Source: Hydractinia symbiolongicarpus | Lineage: Eukaryota; Cnidaria; Hydrozoa; Anthoathecata; Hydractiniidae | Direction: 5' to 3' | Length of the DNA stretch: 64,000 nt | Assembly (NCBI RefSeq): GCF_029227915.1 | Contig: NC_079880.1 | Span: 31,553,501 to 31,617,500, forward strand | Notes under the pieces: model-generated | Databases searched by the model: none | What the model was told of the DNA's origin: nothing | What the model saw: the letters and a program-made list of their open reading frames with translations, nothing else | Shown here: in pieces, positions 63,339-64,000 of the stretch | Layout: the number at the start of each line of letters is the position of its first letter | Numbering within the stretch: position 1 is the stretch's first letter | Program-made: the position numbers and the translations under genes

Positions 63339-64000
63339 AAAAAGTGCGGGTACCATTAACAGATGTTAATGAAGATAAGCTGCTAAAGGTTGTTGTGGAA
63401 ATGAGGCGGGAAGAACAAAAATTTATTCGCAACGTAGTGTTCACACCAGACGAATATATTGTCACCGCTTTCGATGACCAACAGTTGAACGACATCGAGA
63501 AATTGTGCGTAAATCAAAACAAAATAATTGTGATGGATACCACATTCAATGTGTGTGATATGTGGCTTACAGATATTGGCTATCAAAACCTCCGACTTGT
63601 AAACGACAAAGGTAATCATCCTTGGTTTTATGGTCCCGTCCTTTTGCATATGAGAAAAATACCCGAAACATTTTCACGTTTTGCAACAGAATTTCTTTTA
63701 GCCAACAGCAAATTACGTAGCCTAACTTATTTGGGTACTGATCTTGAACGAGCATTATTCCAAGGGTTTAAACATGTCTTACCTGATCTTAAAAGTCTGC
63801 TTTGTGTTAAACACATGTCTGATCGAGACAAAAAAAAGTTGACACAGCTTGGTGCAAAGGGGCAGAAAAATTTTTTAGCGAATATCTATGGCATCAATGA
63901 CGGCGTTGTTATGGAATTAGGATTAGCGTCGGCTGAAGATGAGGACGATTTTAAAGCCAAGCTTGACTCTTTGAAGGAGAATTGGGAGGACCTTGCTCCA
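63339..64000 (+). CDS. MULE-type transposase-like exon, runs off the window
   Basis: After the splice site the frame (first full codon 63341) is open to 64000, about 220 codons. EQKFIRNVVFTPDEYIVTAF precedes KIIVMDTTFNVCDMWLTDIG (D-x-T-F-N, first catalytic region of Mutator-like transposases), HPWFYGPVLLHMRKIPETFS, RSLTYLGTDLERALFQGF (second D) and LCVKHMSDRDKKKL (C/H). The third acidic residue should lie beyond the window. The gene may be a domesticated or active element; intron presence is inferred from the acceptor only. Confidence 0.75.

Overview
This window looks like transposon-rich intergenic DNA of an invertebrate, most likely a cnidarian (coral, anemone or hydrozoan). The case rests on AT-rich sequence, GT-AG introns, poly(A) and microsatellite LINE tails, and a repeat set typical of cnidarian assemblies as I know them: P elements with THAP transposases, THAP/SWIM ISL2EU-like transposons, Mag-like LTR elements, RLE-type LINEs and a large Polinton/Maverick. 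I see no rRNA, tRNA or convincing complete conserved host gene. The assignment is inference from families, not a database match.

Region 1 (1-14417) is a nested stack. A decayed Ty1/copia element is the base. Its gag gene is in three pieces (120-229, 9223-9359, 12144-12669), split by a 9-kb P element (230-9222, near-perfect TIRs, 896-codon transposase) and by an ISL2EU-like THAP transposon (9360-12143). The P element was itself invaded by a nearly intact RLE-type non-LTR retrotransposon (about 317-3776, with a 40-A tail and a 14-16 bp target duplication), which lies against a fragment of an APE-type LINE. It also carries a second, unrecognised ORF (5157-5903).

Region 2 (14418-25662) holds two Ty3/gypsy elements. 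The first (about 14600-20130) is frameshifted and has a CCHC knuckle plus a MYND finger after gag. The second (21318-25596) is bounded by 94-bp LTRs with a 5-bp duplication (AGCCC); it split an uncharacterised minus-strand gene (25662 to 20641).

Region 3 (25663-35886) holds a repeat based on TGGACTTAGG, a longer minus-strand copy of the APE-type LINE, a 2A-peptide plus cysteine-protease-like fragment, a satellite of about seven 128-bp units, a small three-exon P2X7-cytoplasmic-domain-like gene and a Jockey/CR1-like LINE fragment.

Region 4 (35887-55203) is a Polinton/Maverick of about 19.3 kb between 153-bp inverted repeats. Left to right on the plus strand: protein-primed DNA polymerase B, small membrane proteins, an Rpb7-like candidate, and the packaging ATPase. 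On the minus strand: integrase, a small membrane protein and the double-jelly-roll major capsid protein. A divergent rightward cluster follows (coiled-coil membrane protein, penton-like protein, LPKLPP-type membrane protein), then three leftward genes. Many genes carry single stops or frameshifts, so the element is dead as it stands. A CR1/L2-type LINE with an esterase ORF1 sits inside its right end.

Region 5 (55204-64000) is mostly noncoding: a MITE with TACCGT ends, two long (TTA)n arrays, a MITE bounded by an AGTAGTATTATTC motif, a TCGCGA-rich repeat cluster, an unrecognised terminal exon on the minus strand (57494-57847), a 5'-truncated LINE whose 3' tail is the second (TTA)n array, and the start of a MULE-type transposase exon running off the right edge.
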